DNA from: Ceratopteris richardii
Lineage: Eukaryota; Streptophyta; Polypodiopsida; Polypodiales; Pteridaceae
Direction of reading: 5' to 3'
Length of the DNA stretch: 64,000 bases
NCBI GenBank assembly: GCA_020310875.1
Contig: CM035422.1
Span: 57,126,406 to 57,190,405 of the forward strand
The notes under the pieces were generated by a model. The model saw only the letters and a program-made list of their open reading frames with translations. It searched no databases and was not told the origin of the DNA. Position numbers and translations under genes: made by a program. Shown piece by piece: positions 1 through 8,159 of this stretch (positions are counted from its first letter, which is position 1; the number at the start of each line of letters is the position of its first letter).

Positions 1-273
1 AGAAGTAACCTTCCTAACTATCCATCTACGGTCTACACTAGACCTCATCTGATCGCAAAGTCAGGAACCTACCAATGTCCAACACTCTCACATGGCTTCT
101 CCTCATCATGGGGGCCTTACAAAATAGAGTGTTATAGAACAATGGTGGTGCTACATAAGGGTGAGGCATTGAGCATATCTAACACCCGCCCTCAATGTCC
201 ACCCAAAGGTGAACTACCTTCTTGGCATGATGCCAAGTCTTCCATGAGGGTGGAGCATTGACCATGTCTAACA
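1..273 (-). repeat. 3' LTR region of copia A0 (runs off window)
   Basis: On the minus strand a C-run complement gives a polypurine tract (TTGAGGGGGGG, about 274-285) followed at once by TGTTAGACATGG, the expected start of a 3' LTR. The sequence to its left loosely resembles the distal part of the copia L LTR (27496-28163), sharing a CTCCTCAT-ATGGGGGC block and a TCTAACA end. The other LTR end lies outside the window. Confidence 0.55.
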
Positions 274-335
274 CCCCCCCTCAATGTCCACCCAAAGGTG
301 AACTATTTCCTTGGCCCAATGCCAAGTCTTTGAAG
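158..335. repeat. 89-bp tandem duplication across the PPT-LTR junction
   Basis: Positions 158-246 and 247-335 are two direct copies of an 89-bp unit (shared text such as CTCAATGTCCACCCAAAGG and GCCAAGTCTT). Each copy contains a G-rich polypurine tract and a TGTTAGA LTR start on the minus strand, so the plus-strand-priming junction of A0 is present twice. Differences between copies show that the duplication is not very recent. Confidence 0.85.
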
Positions 336-1199
336 ATGTATTTGAAGTAGATCCTTTGTAAGCACTTTGGTGAGGGTACCTGCTACATTCTTCTTGATGG
401 GATAGCATGCTATTTCCACCGTCCTTCCCAGTTGTACCTGCTTGCCAACTCTTGACTGTCCTTCATGACGACTATTCCAAAGCCTTCTCAAAAGTCTGAC
501 TGCAAACCTGATATCTTGTATGATACTCCATAGGTAGATAAGACTACTAAGTACCTTCATGTAGCTCCCAATGTCTATCTGCTCATACAATGATCTTAGG
601 GCTTGTTTCATCACATAGAATGCCTTCTTCAATTTACATAATGTGCTCTTGGAATGTGGAGCCTCAAACCCTGATGGTTGAGACACATGTACCTCCTCCT
701 TGAGGTCAACATTCAAACATTCTGATTTGACATGTAACATGAACACTTCCCACTTCATATGAGTTGCTACCATTAGTATGATGGAAATAGTAGTCATTAG
801 AGCAAACGAGACTTGAAAATCAAAACCCTTCACTAGTGAATGTCCTTGTGCCACCAATGTCTCTTGATAGCATTCCAAGATTCCTTCTATCATGTCCTTG
901 ACTTGCCAGACCCACTTGGTGCTAGTGACCTCCCATGCTTCATTCTTCATTAAGCTAACACAATTGTCTTGCATAACCTCCTTCCATGCCAGATCTACAA
1001 GTGCTTCATCTTCAATTATTGGCTTCATTACTTGCTTCATAATCATAACCATCATGGCTATACTAACTATGTGAGTAGAAGCCCACTTGTGCTCCTCTGT
1101 TCTCAGTGATCTCCTTGGTCCTTCTGCCTTCTCTTTAATAGTTGTTGGCATAGGATTACTCTGACCATAGAGCTTTTCCTTCACCCATTGCAGTGACAA
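303..1199 (-). pseudogene. Copia A0 reverse transcriptase remnant
   Basis: An open stretch of 298 codons with copia RT landmarks: KWVWQVK near the start of the domain, LVAQGHSLVKGFDFQVSFA in the finger region, a degraded VFMLHVKSECLNVDLKEEVHVSQPSGFE (the copia 'vkTAFLnG-Leeevym-qPeGF' block, quoted in pieces), and LCKLKKAFYVMKQALRSLYEQ (copia 'KL-KslYGLKQapR-Wy'). Its tail keeps a scrap resembling the end of copia RNase H. It is heavily decayed and cannot encode an active enzyme. It belongs to A0, whose integrase portion continues across the inserted A1 at 7303-7797. Confidence 0.75.
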
Positions 1200-1308
1200 C
1201 CAATCTATTTAGGTGATTTTAGGTTGGTAGACTCTCTTCTCACCATTTGATGATGATGCTTCCTCCTGTTCATAGGTAGGGATGACTCTTGGGCTCGGTA
1301 CATAGTGA
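1200..1308 (-). other. A0 sequence between RT remnant and A1 insertion site
   Basis: This short piece reads on the minus strand as a polar linker (IPTYEQEEASSSNGEKRVYQ), typical of the variable region between copia integrase and RT. It is the left flank of the A1 target site; the matching right flank starts at 7303. Confidence 0.6.
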
Positions 1309-1313
1309 ATTAC
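1309..1313. repeat. Target-site duplication of A1, left copy
   Basis: ATTAC immediately left of the A1 LTR end (TGAAGTG...). The same five bases follow the other LTR at 7298-7302, as expected for LTR-retrotransposon integration. Confidence 0.85.
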
Positions 1314-1610
1314 TGAAGTGATTCGATGGCGATACACCACAGTGCGCTCTCCTTCTTGAGAGCTCCACGACGATATGCTCGGAGTAGAAAACCGAGCACC
1401 TGAGGCCGCAGACAGTACTCTGCACAGAGGCTGTAGAATACACAGAAAACACAGTACTCAAGGAGCACGAAAACTGACTTCTTAGGTCTTACAAATGCGG
1501 TCGAACTTACAGTCTGTGACTGACCAGGCCACTATATGTTTTATTAAAGAACATATACAAAGAAGTGTCCGGTGGCCATTTGGCCTTTCACATGGACACT
1601 AACGGTAATA
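1314..1610 (-). repeat. A1 3' LTR
   Basis: 297 bp, about 98 percent identical to 7001-7297. On the minus strand it runs from (T)ATTACCGTTAGTGTCC to CGAATCACTTCA. It contains AATAAAACATATAG, which offers AATAAA and TATA-like signals, though their use is not shown. Confidence 0.92.
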
Positions 1611-1621
1611 ATCTCCCACTA
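1611..1621 (-). other. A1 polypurine tract
   Basis: The minus strand reads AGTGGGAGAT directly before the 3' LTR, the position where plus-strand DNA synthesis is primed. Confidence 0.7.
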
Positions 1622-1817
1622 AAGGCCAATATGGCCAGAGTAACTATGGGAGAAAAAATAAAGGATGATAAAGAATACCTGAGTGTAAGTATACAAACTA
1701 TACCTCCCACCTGATGGGCATGTTACACAGTATACAAGTGACTGCGTAAGATCAAGAATCAAGTAACCCCCATCAAGTGACAACAGTGTCGAAAGCTATC
1801 CTGTGGTAGAGCTTTAG

Positions 1818-2807
1818 TCAAAGCATCTGCAGCATTATCTCGAGTGTAACCTTCTCAAGAATAATGCGCTCAGTGGCTAAGCAATCTCTAATGAAGTGAT
1901 ACCTCACCTCAATGTGCTTGGTCTTTGCATGATAGACCGGATTCTTAGCCAAAGCAATGGCACTCTGACTATCACTGAGCAAGTGAGGTACATGCTGAGG
2001 TAAACCCATATCACAAGCAAGACGAGAAAGCCACAATGCTTCCTTACATGCCTCACTTGCTGCAACATACTCTGCTTCTGTGGTGGAAACAGCTGTACAT
2101 TCTTGAAGACGAGATCTCCAAGAGATAGCACCGCCAGCAAAATAAAAAATGTACCCTGATGTAGACTTACGATTGTCTACACAACCAGCATACTCAGAAT
2201 TTGTGTAACCAATAATGGATGCTTTCCCTCTACCTAAGCATAGACACTTGTCCTTAGTGCCACTCAGATATCTCAAAATCATTTTGACCGCTTCCCAATG
2301 TTTCTTGCCAGGATTAGACATATATCTGCTCACAACTCCCACTGCAAATGCAATGTCTGGTCTCGTAGCTACCATAGCATACATGAGACTACCAACAGCA
2401 GACTGATAGGGAATTTTGGTCATGAATTCCTTTTCCTCATCTGATTTGGGGCAGTCGTCCTTGCTCAATTTCACATATGTGGGTAAAGGTGTACTCAATG
2501 CCTTTCCACCCTGCATATTGAATCGGTGAAGTACTTTGGATATGTACTCACTTTGAGACAAGTATATGCATCTTTTACTCCTATCACGAGTAATGCACAT
2601 GCCAAGAATATGTTTGGCATCCCCCAAATCCTTCATATCAAATGTCTGACTCAACTTCTTTTTGAGAAGTGACAAATCATAAGAGGACTTCCCAGCAATC
2701 AACATATCATCGATGTAAAGTATCAAGCATATCAAGCTGCCATCAGAACATCTCTTTGTGTAGAGACAATGATCCTCATTGCTCCGAGAATAGCCTTGAG
2801 ACTTCAT
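1818..2807 (-). pseudogene. Copia A1 RT C-terminal half and RNase H
   Basis: 330 open codons. The start holds the RT active-site box as YIDDMLIAG (the copia YVDD box), then FDMKDLGDAKHILGM, RDRSKRCIYLSQSEYI and GSLMYAMVATRPDIAFAVG, all diagnostic of copia RT. RNase H follows: CLGRGKASIIGYTNSEYAG, STSGYIFYFAGGAISWRS, STTEAEYVAASEACKEALWL, LLSDSQSAIALAKNPVYHAKT and KHIEVRYHFIRD. The product would copy element RNA into DNA inside cytoplasmic particles and remove the RNA strand. It ends just before the purine tract. It sits in a broken element, so it is scored as a remnant although this part is well kept. Confidence 0.9.
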
Positions 2808-2843
2808 AAAAGCATCAAACTTTTGGTACCATTGTCTAGGAGA

Positions 2844-3674
2844 CTATTTAAGTCCATACAAGCTCTTTTTGAGCTTACAAACTAGACTTTCCTTGCCAGG
2901 AACTACATAACCCTCTGGTTGTTCCATATAGATCTCATCTGTAAGATCTCCATGCAAGAAAGCTGTTTTCACATCCATTTGGACTAGCTCTAATTCCTCC
3001 ATTGCAACGAATCCAAGCAACATGCGCAAAGTAGTCATCTTGACCACTGGAGAGAAGATTTCCTCAAAATCAACATCATGTTGTTGCTTAAAACCCTTTG
3101 CAACAAGTCGTGCTTTATATTTTGGAGAAGCACTATCTGATGTGAATTTCAGCTTATATACCCATTTACATGGTAAAGCTTTCTTGCCCTTTGGCAAAGG
3201 TACTAAGTCCCAAGTACCATTCTTGTGAATAGAATCCAACTCACTCTTCATGGCACGCTCCCACTTGACATGATCCTCTGTCTGCATAGCCTCTTTGTAG
3301 CAAGAAGGCTCACCGGCATCTGTTAGCATAACAAAATCTAAACCTGGAACATATCTATCAGGTGGATATGAGACACGTGCAGAACGTCTCAATGGTTGCT
3401 GAACAGGAACATGTGCAGACTGATCTGAATGGACATTCTCTTGAACATCCCTATGTGCAGCATTTTTATGCATGCTAACCGGAGGACTAGTATCCTCAAA
3501 CACCACTCTTCTCACTTCAACCTCCTTAATGTGCTGTTTATGCATCTTAGACTCATTAAAAATGACATCACTACTTCTGATCACTGACCGTGTTTCAGGA
3601 TCCCATAAGCGATATCCAAATTGTCCTTCTCGACCATATCCAAGAAAAATGCATTTCTTTGACTTATGGTCCAA
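2844..3674 (-). pseudogene. Copia A1 integrase end, linker and RT N-terminal half
   Basis: 277 open codons. The first part is the copia integrase C-terminal region (KKCIFLGYGREGQFGYRLWD, then VIRSSDVIFNE, the family's 'r-V-FdE' block). A polar linker with PLRRSARVSYPPDRY follows, the usual spacer before RT. RT then begins with WERAMKSELDSIHKNGTWDL, KALPCKWVYKLKF, YKARLVAKGFKQQ, DFEEIFSPVVKMTTLRMLL and MDVKTAFLHGDLTDEIYMEQ (the first catalytic Asp is in MDVKTAF). The match to plant copia pol is unambiguous. Confidence 0.9.
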
Positions 3675-3725
3675 CTTTTGTCTAAGATTCTTGGGTATAT
3701 GAACATATGCTTCACACCCAAAAAC

Positions 3726-4412
3726 TCAAAGATGATCATAATATGGTGGTTTTCCTGTCCATAACTCTTGTGCCACTTTCAAACCTTTGGCAGTACTAGG
3801 TGAAAGGTTAATCACATGAACTGCAGTCAATACTGCTTCTGCCCAAAAACCTTGTGAGAGGTTTGCATGATGCAACATAGAGACTACTCTATCTTGAATA
3901 GTTCTATTCATCCTCTCAGCTACACCATTCTGTACTGGGGTATAAGGAGCTGTAAACTCTCTACGAATCCCTCTAAACTGAGAGAAAAGGCTGAATTCAT
4001 GTGAGGTATACTCACCCCCATTATTTGAACGTAAAGCCTTAAGCTTAGTTCCTTTTTAAGTCTCAACTGAAGCAAGCCATTTTCTGAAAGTAGAGAATAC
4101 ATCATCCTTTGATTTGATAGGATATACCCAGACTTTTCTAGTAGCAACATCTATGAAAGTGACAAAGTAAAGAGAACCACCTGAGGACCTAGTGGGCATA
4201 GGACCACACACATCTGTATGAACGAGATCTAAAGGCTGAATTGAAGAGTCAATGTGCGTTCTATGCACATTTCTGGTTTGCTTTCCATATTGACAATGCT
4301 CACAAAATGAAAAATCAGAGAAAGATAACACAAGTAAGTAGCCAGAACAAGAAAGATTTTCCATTCCACTACGAGATATATGGCCCAAATGACCATGCCA
4401 AATACAAGCCAT
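3726..4412 (-). pseudogene. Copia A1 integrase core
   Basis: Pieces of copia integrase in element order. The zinc-binding region shows HLGHISRSGMENL and CEHCQYGKQTRN. The catalytic core has [18 protein letters not shown] (first catalytic Asp), YFVTFIDVATRKVWVYPIKS, then a later piece MNRTIQDRVVSMLHHANL with FWAEAVLTAVHVINLSPS. This enzyme would insert element DNA into the genome. The region is broken at a few points. It lies between gag-protease and RT, the copia order. Confidence 0.85.
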
Positions 4413-4415
4413 AGG

Positions 4416-5801
4416 CTATTCAGTAACAACTAACAAGTGTTCTTTCTGTGATACAAATAAAGGATAAAGTGAGCCAACTTTGCTTCCTTTTGCAATAACC
4501 ATATTGCCCTTTGATACACGAAAGGACTGATCATAGAAGACCACCTTGTAACCAAGGTCATCAAGTTGACCAACTGACATCAAATTGCGTGATAACTGAG
4601 GTACATGGCATACATTATGCATAGTAAATTTTGAACCATCAATGAACTGCACAACCACATCTCCAATCCCCACAACATCACACTGGTAAGAGTCACCAAG
4701 TCTCACGGTACCAAGAGACTTTGCTGCATAATTAGAGAACCATTCTCTATGTGGTGTCACATGGAAAGAAGCACCAAAATCTAGCAGCCAGGTGTGGGAA
4801 AGAGAATCAGCCATAAGTGCCTCAGATGGCATAGTACTATCAAGTGTCAACACATCAGCATCATCAGAAATAGCATTAATTTCTTCAATCTTCACAGTCG
4901 AAGTAGATGGTGCAGGTAACTGTTTAACATGCCCATCAACATTCTGTCCTTTACCTTTAGCATTCTTTAATGCATAACAGTCTTTCATGTGTCCTTTCTT
5001 ATGACAATAATGGCATTTGGTATCCCTCTTCCTTGATTTACTTCTACTCTTATTCCGTTGACCATTCTTTTCCTTGTTCTTGCTCCTGCCACATTGTTGA
5101 TTCTTTCCTTGGTAAGAAACACGAACATTATATGCATCTCCACTCTGAGTGCCAACCATAGATTTTCTACGAATCTCCTCACTCAAGAGTGCTCCACATA
5201 TGTCATCATAGACGAGTTTACCACCAGGTGCACTATTGCTAATAACTGTGCAAAATGTATCCCATGATGATGGCAGGGTGCATAACAGCAATACTGCTTT
5301 CATTTCATTATCCATATCCATTTTCTGAGCCTGTAACTGGGAGAATATAGCATCAAACTCATTTAGATGAGCAGCAACACTATCTGTGTCCTTCATGCGA
5401 AGGTCATATAATTTTCTCATCAGATACACTTTATTTGATGCCGTCTCTTTTTCATATGTATTGCATAACTTCTTCCAAAGCTCCTCTACACTTTCACAGT
5501 CTAATACTGTAAAGTAAACATTATCTGCCAGGTGCAAGCGAATGGTAGACCTGGCCATTTCATCTAACTCATCCCAATCATCTTCATCCATGTCAGCAAG
5601 CTTCTTTGAAATCCCATTTACTAGCTTCCATTGCCTCCTTTGAATCAGCACATCTTTAATCTGATTCTTCCATAGAGCAAAGTTTGTGCCATCAAATTTT
5701 CGGATCTCAAAATGGTCTTTGCCCTGCAAGTTATAGCTCCTCCTCGGAACACTAGCACTAGACCCTGATCCACCGGATGGCCCTGAGACCTCTAATGCCA
5801 T
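4416..5801 (-). pseudogene. Copia A1 gag and protease
   Basis: 461 open codons. The N-terminal two thirds is a plant copia Gag (UBN2-type) with RKFDGTNFALWKNQIKDVL, DNVYFTVLDCESVEELWKKL, ASNKVYLMRKLYDLRMKDTD and LLCTLPSSWDTFCTVISN. A basic stretch and a zinc knuckle (CHYCHKKGHM...) follow, then an aspartic protease with HTWLLDFGASFHVTPHREWF, where the catalytic Asp is in the LLD motif. The ATG at 5801 follows a long leader and precedes the conserved Gag core, so it is the likely start. Gag would form the particle and protease would process it. A homologous region occurs in element C at 22458-23610. Confidence 0.9.
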
Positions 5802-6985
5802 GATCGTAGAGAACTGAATAGAATGATAATGGAGCTAGAAGAGTCCAAACACCAACAAATAAGTGTATCCAGGAGTAAATCGACCACTGTATAGTTGACT
5901 AAAACAAAAATCTAGAAAAATTTTGCCAGAGTATCCTCTGCAAAATTAGCATATGACCAGTGTCAAAGTATCATAAAACTGCAAGTACTGACATGTCTAC
6001 CTGCATAGTGAATCACTGACTCCACTGCATATAATCAGTTACCCAATAGAAGCCAACTAGGCTTATCGAGCACCTATGAACAACTATCATACATCTCCTA
6101 TGGCGAGGCTGGGTAAGTCTTCCACCTGCATCACCGAAGAGACCCCGACATCTGGGTGTCTCCCAGTTAAGAAAACCTCACCACGACCCTCTTTATCAAA
6201 CGTAAAAGGCTTTATGCAAAAAGTGTAACCGCTATATCAATGACCACATGGACGTACATAAGCGGTATCCACAGAAGCGTACATGGTGTGTATTTGCTCA
6301 ATATATGCAGTAAAATGACATTAAAAGGCTGAATACACAGCACAAAAACTAGCCAATAACACCTGCAAGTGTCTGTCAACTATGATGTTTTAGGCTTTAA
6401 AAACTTGCATAAATTTGCAGCGACTGCTCCCACCAAAACTGAAAACCCCTCGAGAAACTTGTAGTTTTACGAGTGTGGCTGAAAATACAGCCCCAAAGGT
6501 TGATACTTATTGTCTGAGAAGTACAAGGAACACTCTTCTTGATGTTCTTGGACCTGTGCAAAGAGAACTATGTACAAAAGTACTCCGAAATGGCTCCAAA
6601 AACACCCCAAAATTGCTTCAGAAATAGGCTTTGAAAGCAAAAATGAAGCTTTGAGGGACCAAAACTTGTTCAAGGTAATGTCAAACTTAGTCTTTCCCCT
6701 TCTTCAAACACCACAACAGTGTAGCTTAGTGGCAAGAGATTGCCACGGTTAAGCGAGCTCTGGGGGGAACAGTACTGGGATGGGTGACCTCCCAGGAAGT
6801 ACCGGGAACCTCTATATTCCTTGATCGTTGAGGTCCTCCCTCGCACGCAGCCAACGACGACTCGGATGACAAGGTATACCAAGGTCTATGTCTTGGTCGC
6901 CGCCTTAGTCGTAAGCCTTGGAAAAAGTCTGGGGGGGGGGGTGCTCACTTCGCTCGCACAAAAGGAACGAAGCTTTTGCCTTGAA
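5802..6985 (-). other. A1 leader between PBS and gag
   Basis: About 1.2 kb with no long open frame on the element strand. It carries the antisense 5S-rRNA-like segment (6747-6806) and an 11-G run on the plus strand (6931-6941). The same leader, with the same 5S-like segment, is found in element C after its PBS and again inverted at 24153-24570. Leaders of this kind normally hold packaging and dimerisation signals; none can be assigned here. Confidence 0.75.
6747..6806 (+). ncRNA. 5S-rRNA-like segment in A1 leader (copy 1)
   Basis: Read on the plus strand, antisense to A1, about 60 nt match the 3' half of plant 5S rRNA: GGTTAAGCGAGCTC, then CAGTACTGGGATGGGTGAC and CTCCCAGGAAGT. Known plant 5S has AAGTTAAGCGTGCT, then AGTACTAGGATGGGTGACC and TCCTGGGAAGT. 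This spans box A, the intermediate element and box C of the internal Pol III promoter. The 5' half of 5S is absent, so it is not a functional 5S gene. Ten to 25 bases upstream is TAGCTTAGTGG (6722-6732), a perfect fit to the tRNA A-box consensus. Related copies lie at 21451-21506 and 24298-24367. Confidence 0.8.
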
Positions 6986-6999
6986 CTGCTCTGATACCA
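6986..6999 (-). other. A1 primer binding site (initiator tRNA-Met)
   Basis: The minus strand reads TGGTATCAGAGCAG one base after the 5' LTR end. This is the standard complement to the 3' end of plant initiator tRNA-Met used by copia elements. Confidence 0.92.
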
Positions 7000-7000
7000 G

Positions 7001-7297
7001 TGAAGTGATTCGATGGCGATACACCACAGTGCGCTCTCCTTCTTGAGAGCTCCACGACGATATGCTCGGAGTAGAAAACCGAGCACCTGAGGCCGCACAC
7101 AGTACTCCGCACGGAGGCTATAGAATACGCAGAAAACACAGTACTCAAGGAGCACGAAAACTGACTTCTTAGGTCTTACAAATGCGGTCGAACTTACAGT
7201 CTGTGACTGACCAGGCCACTATATGTTTTATTAAAGAACATATACAAAGAAGTGTCCGGTGGCCATTTGGCCTTTCACATGGACACTAACGGTAACA
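7001..7297 (-). repeat. A1 5' LTR
   Basis: On the minus strand it runs from TGTTACCGTTAGTGTCC to CGAATCACTTCA, 297 bp, flanked by ATTAC (7298-7302). It matches 1314-1610 at about 98 percent. A transcription start would lie inside it, but the promoter cannot be placed with confidence. Confidence 0.92.
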
Positions 7298-7302
7298 ATT
7301 AC
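7298..7302. repeat. Target-site duplication of A1, right copy
   Basis: ATTAC, the same five bases as 1309-1313, directly outside the 5' LTR of A1. Confidence 0.85.
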
Positions 7303-7797
7303 TCCTTCGGTTGATGATAAAATGGAAGCTCTTTTCTTGTCGTCCACTACATGCGGTTGCTCCATAGACACATCACGACTCCCTTGTATCTTCTTTGCCT
7401 CCTCGTCATCTAGTATGAAAACCCTTTGCTTTTCACAATGACCTAAGAAGATGCGTCTCTTGATTTTTGGTTCCAGCTTGTTCTTTCTTTGACCTGGGAC
7501 AAAAGCATAGCACACACTCTCAAAAATTCTAAAGTGTGAGATTAATGAATTCTTACCAATGTAGACTTCATGATGACTCTTTTTGATTTGATAAGGAAAT
7601 CCCATGTCTTTGCTCGTACACATTGCTATCTCAACAATAGTGTGACTCTTGCATTCCATAATGCCATCATGCTGTGATGTGTGAGGTGTCACTGATTGAC
7701 ACTTTATCCCTTTTCACTTGCAAAAGCCTTCCAACTCCTTTGAGTTGAGCTCATCACCACCTCCTATTCCAAGCTTCTTCACACTTTTCCCTGGTTC
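7303..7797 (-). pseudogene. Copia A0 integrase C-terminal part
   Basis: This minus-strand stretch has copia integrase landmarks: ECKSHTIVEIAMCTSKDMG (the region after the catalytic Glu), IFESVCYAFVPGQRKNKLEP and RRIFLGHCEKQRVFILDDEE (the copia 'F-GCvcyahvP...K-r-cvFlGY' block). It sits between the insertion points of A1 and A2 and continues A0 from 12096. A polar tail rich in Lys, Asp and Ser leads toward RT. The element is broken. Confidence 0.8.
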
Positions 7798-7802
7798 ATT
7801 TT
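7798..7802. repeat. Target-site duplication of A2, left copy
   Basis: ATTTT directly before the A2 LTR start TGTCATATG; the same five bases follow the other LTR at 12091-12095. Confidence 0.8.
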
Positions 7803-8040
7803 TGTCATATGATATTCATTAGGATATTGATACTCATCAGGTAGTTCATGCCACCTAGCATATTGTGGATATCATTACATATCATTGGTAGAATAAAGAG
7901 TATGAACTCTCTCTAGTAGAGAGTATTCAAGAGTCTTTAGAACTCGGCGGTCGGGTGGTCGAACTAACAAATCATCTCTGTGTGTAGCTCGCGCAAACGG
8001 CTGGAGGCCGATTGAGCAATAGCAAAAGAAGAATTTGAGA
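7803..8040 (+). repeat. A2 5' LTR
   Basis: 238 bp from TGTCATATGATATTC to GAATTTGAGA, near-identical to 11854-12090. It ends in GA rather than the usual CA, in both copies. Confidence 0.9.
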
Positions 8041-8041
8041 T

Positions 8042-8053
8042 TGGTAACAGAGC
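8042..8053 (+). other. A2 primer binding site
   Basis: TGGTAACAGAGC, one base after the LTR, matches the plant initiator tRNA-Met PBS (TGGTATCAGAGC) at 11 of 12 positions. Confidence 0.85.
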
Positions 8054-8082
8054 AGTGATCTCGGCCTGCTCATGCAAGTGCA

Positions 8083-8158
8083 AGCGATGGGATTCGAACC
8101 TCTGTCATAGGGATGAGAGGTTAAGCATATAACCAAGGCGCCTAACTCCTTTGCATGC
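8083..8158 (-). ncRNA. tRNA-like relic just after the A2 PBS
   Basis: The minus strand contains GGTTCGAATCCC (8089-8100), a perfect tRNA B-box/T-loop, and about 45 nt upstream TTAGGCGCCTTGGTTAT, which resembles a D-arm/A-box. The T stem and acceptor stem pair poorly, so this is a tRNA-derived relic or SINE-like head rather than a working tRNA gene. Confidence 0.4.
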
Positions 8159-8159
8159 C

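Larger units (their letters stand above)
1314..7297 (-). mobile_element. Young Ty1/copia element A1
   Basis: A nearly complete 5984-bp copia element on the minus strand, inserted in A0. Parts in element order: 5' LTR 7001-7297, initiator-Met PBS 6986-6999, a long leader (5802-6985) with an antisense 5S-rRNA-like segment, gag-protease 4416-5801, integrase 3726-4412, RT from 2844, RNase H to 1818, purine tract about 1611-1621, 3' LTR 1314-1610. The LTRs are both 297 bp and differ at about six positions (about 98 percent identity), so insertion was recent, probably within the last few million years at usual plant rates. It looks almost whole but carries about a handful of breaks. A related but rearranged copy is element C (20916-24881). 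Confidence 0.93.

Noticed and set aside
6747-6806. Functional 5S rRNA gene
   Set aside because: Only the 3' half is present, with several changes, no matching 5' half and no tandem 5S unit around it.
6931-6941. Eleven-G run as a G-quadruplex element
   Set aside because: A single G-run without neighbouring tracts at suitable spacing; probably a slippage product.
8083-8158. Functional tRNA gene
   Set aside because: The B box is perfect but T and acceptor stems pair poorly and no convincing anticodon arm forms.
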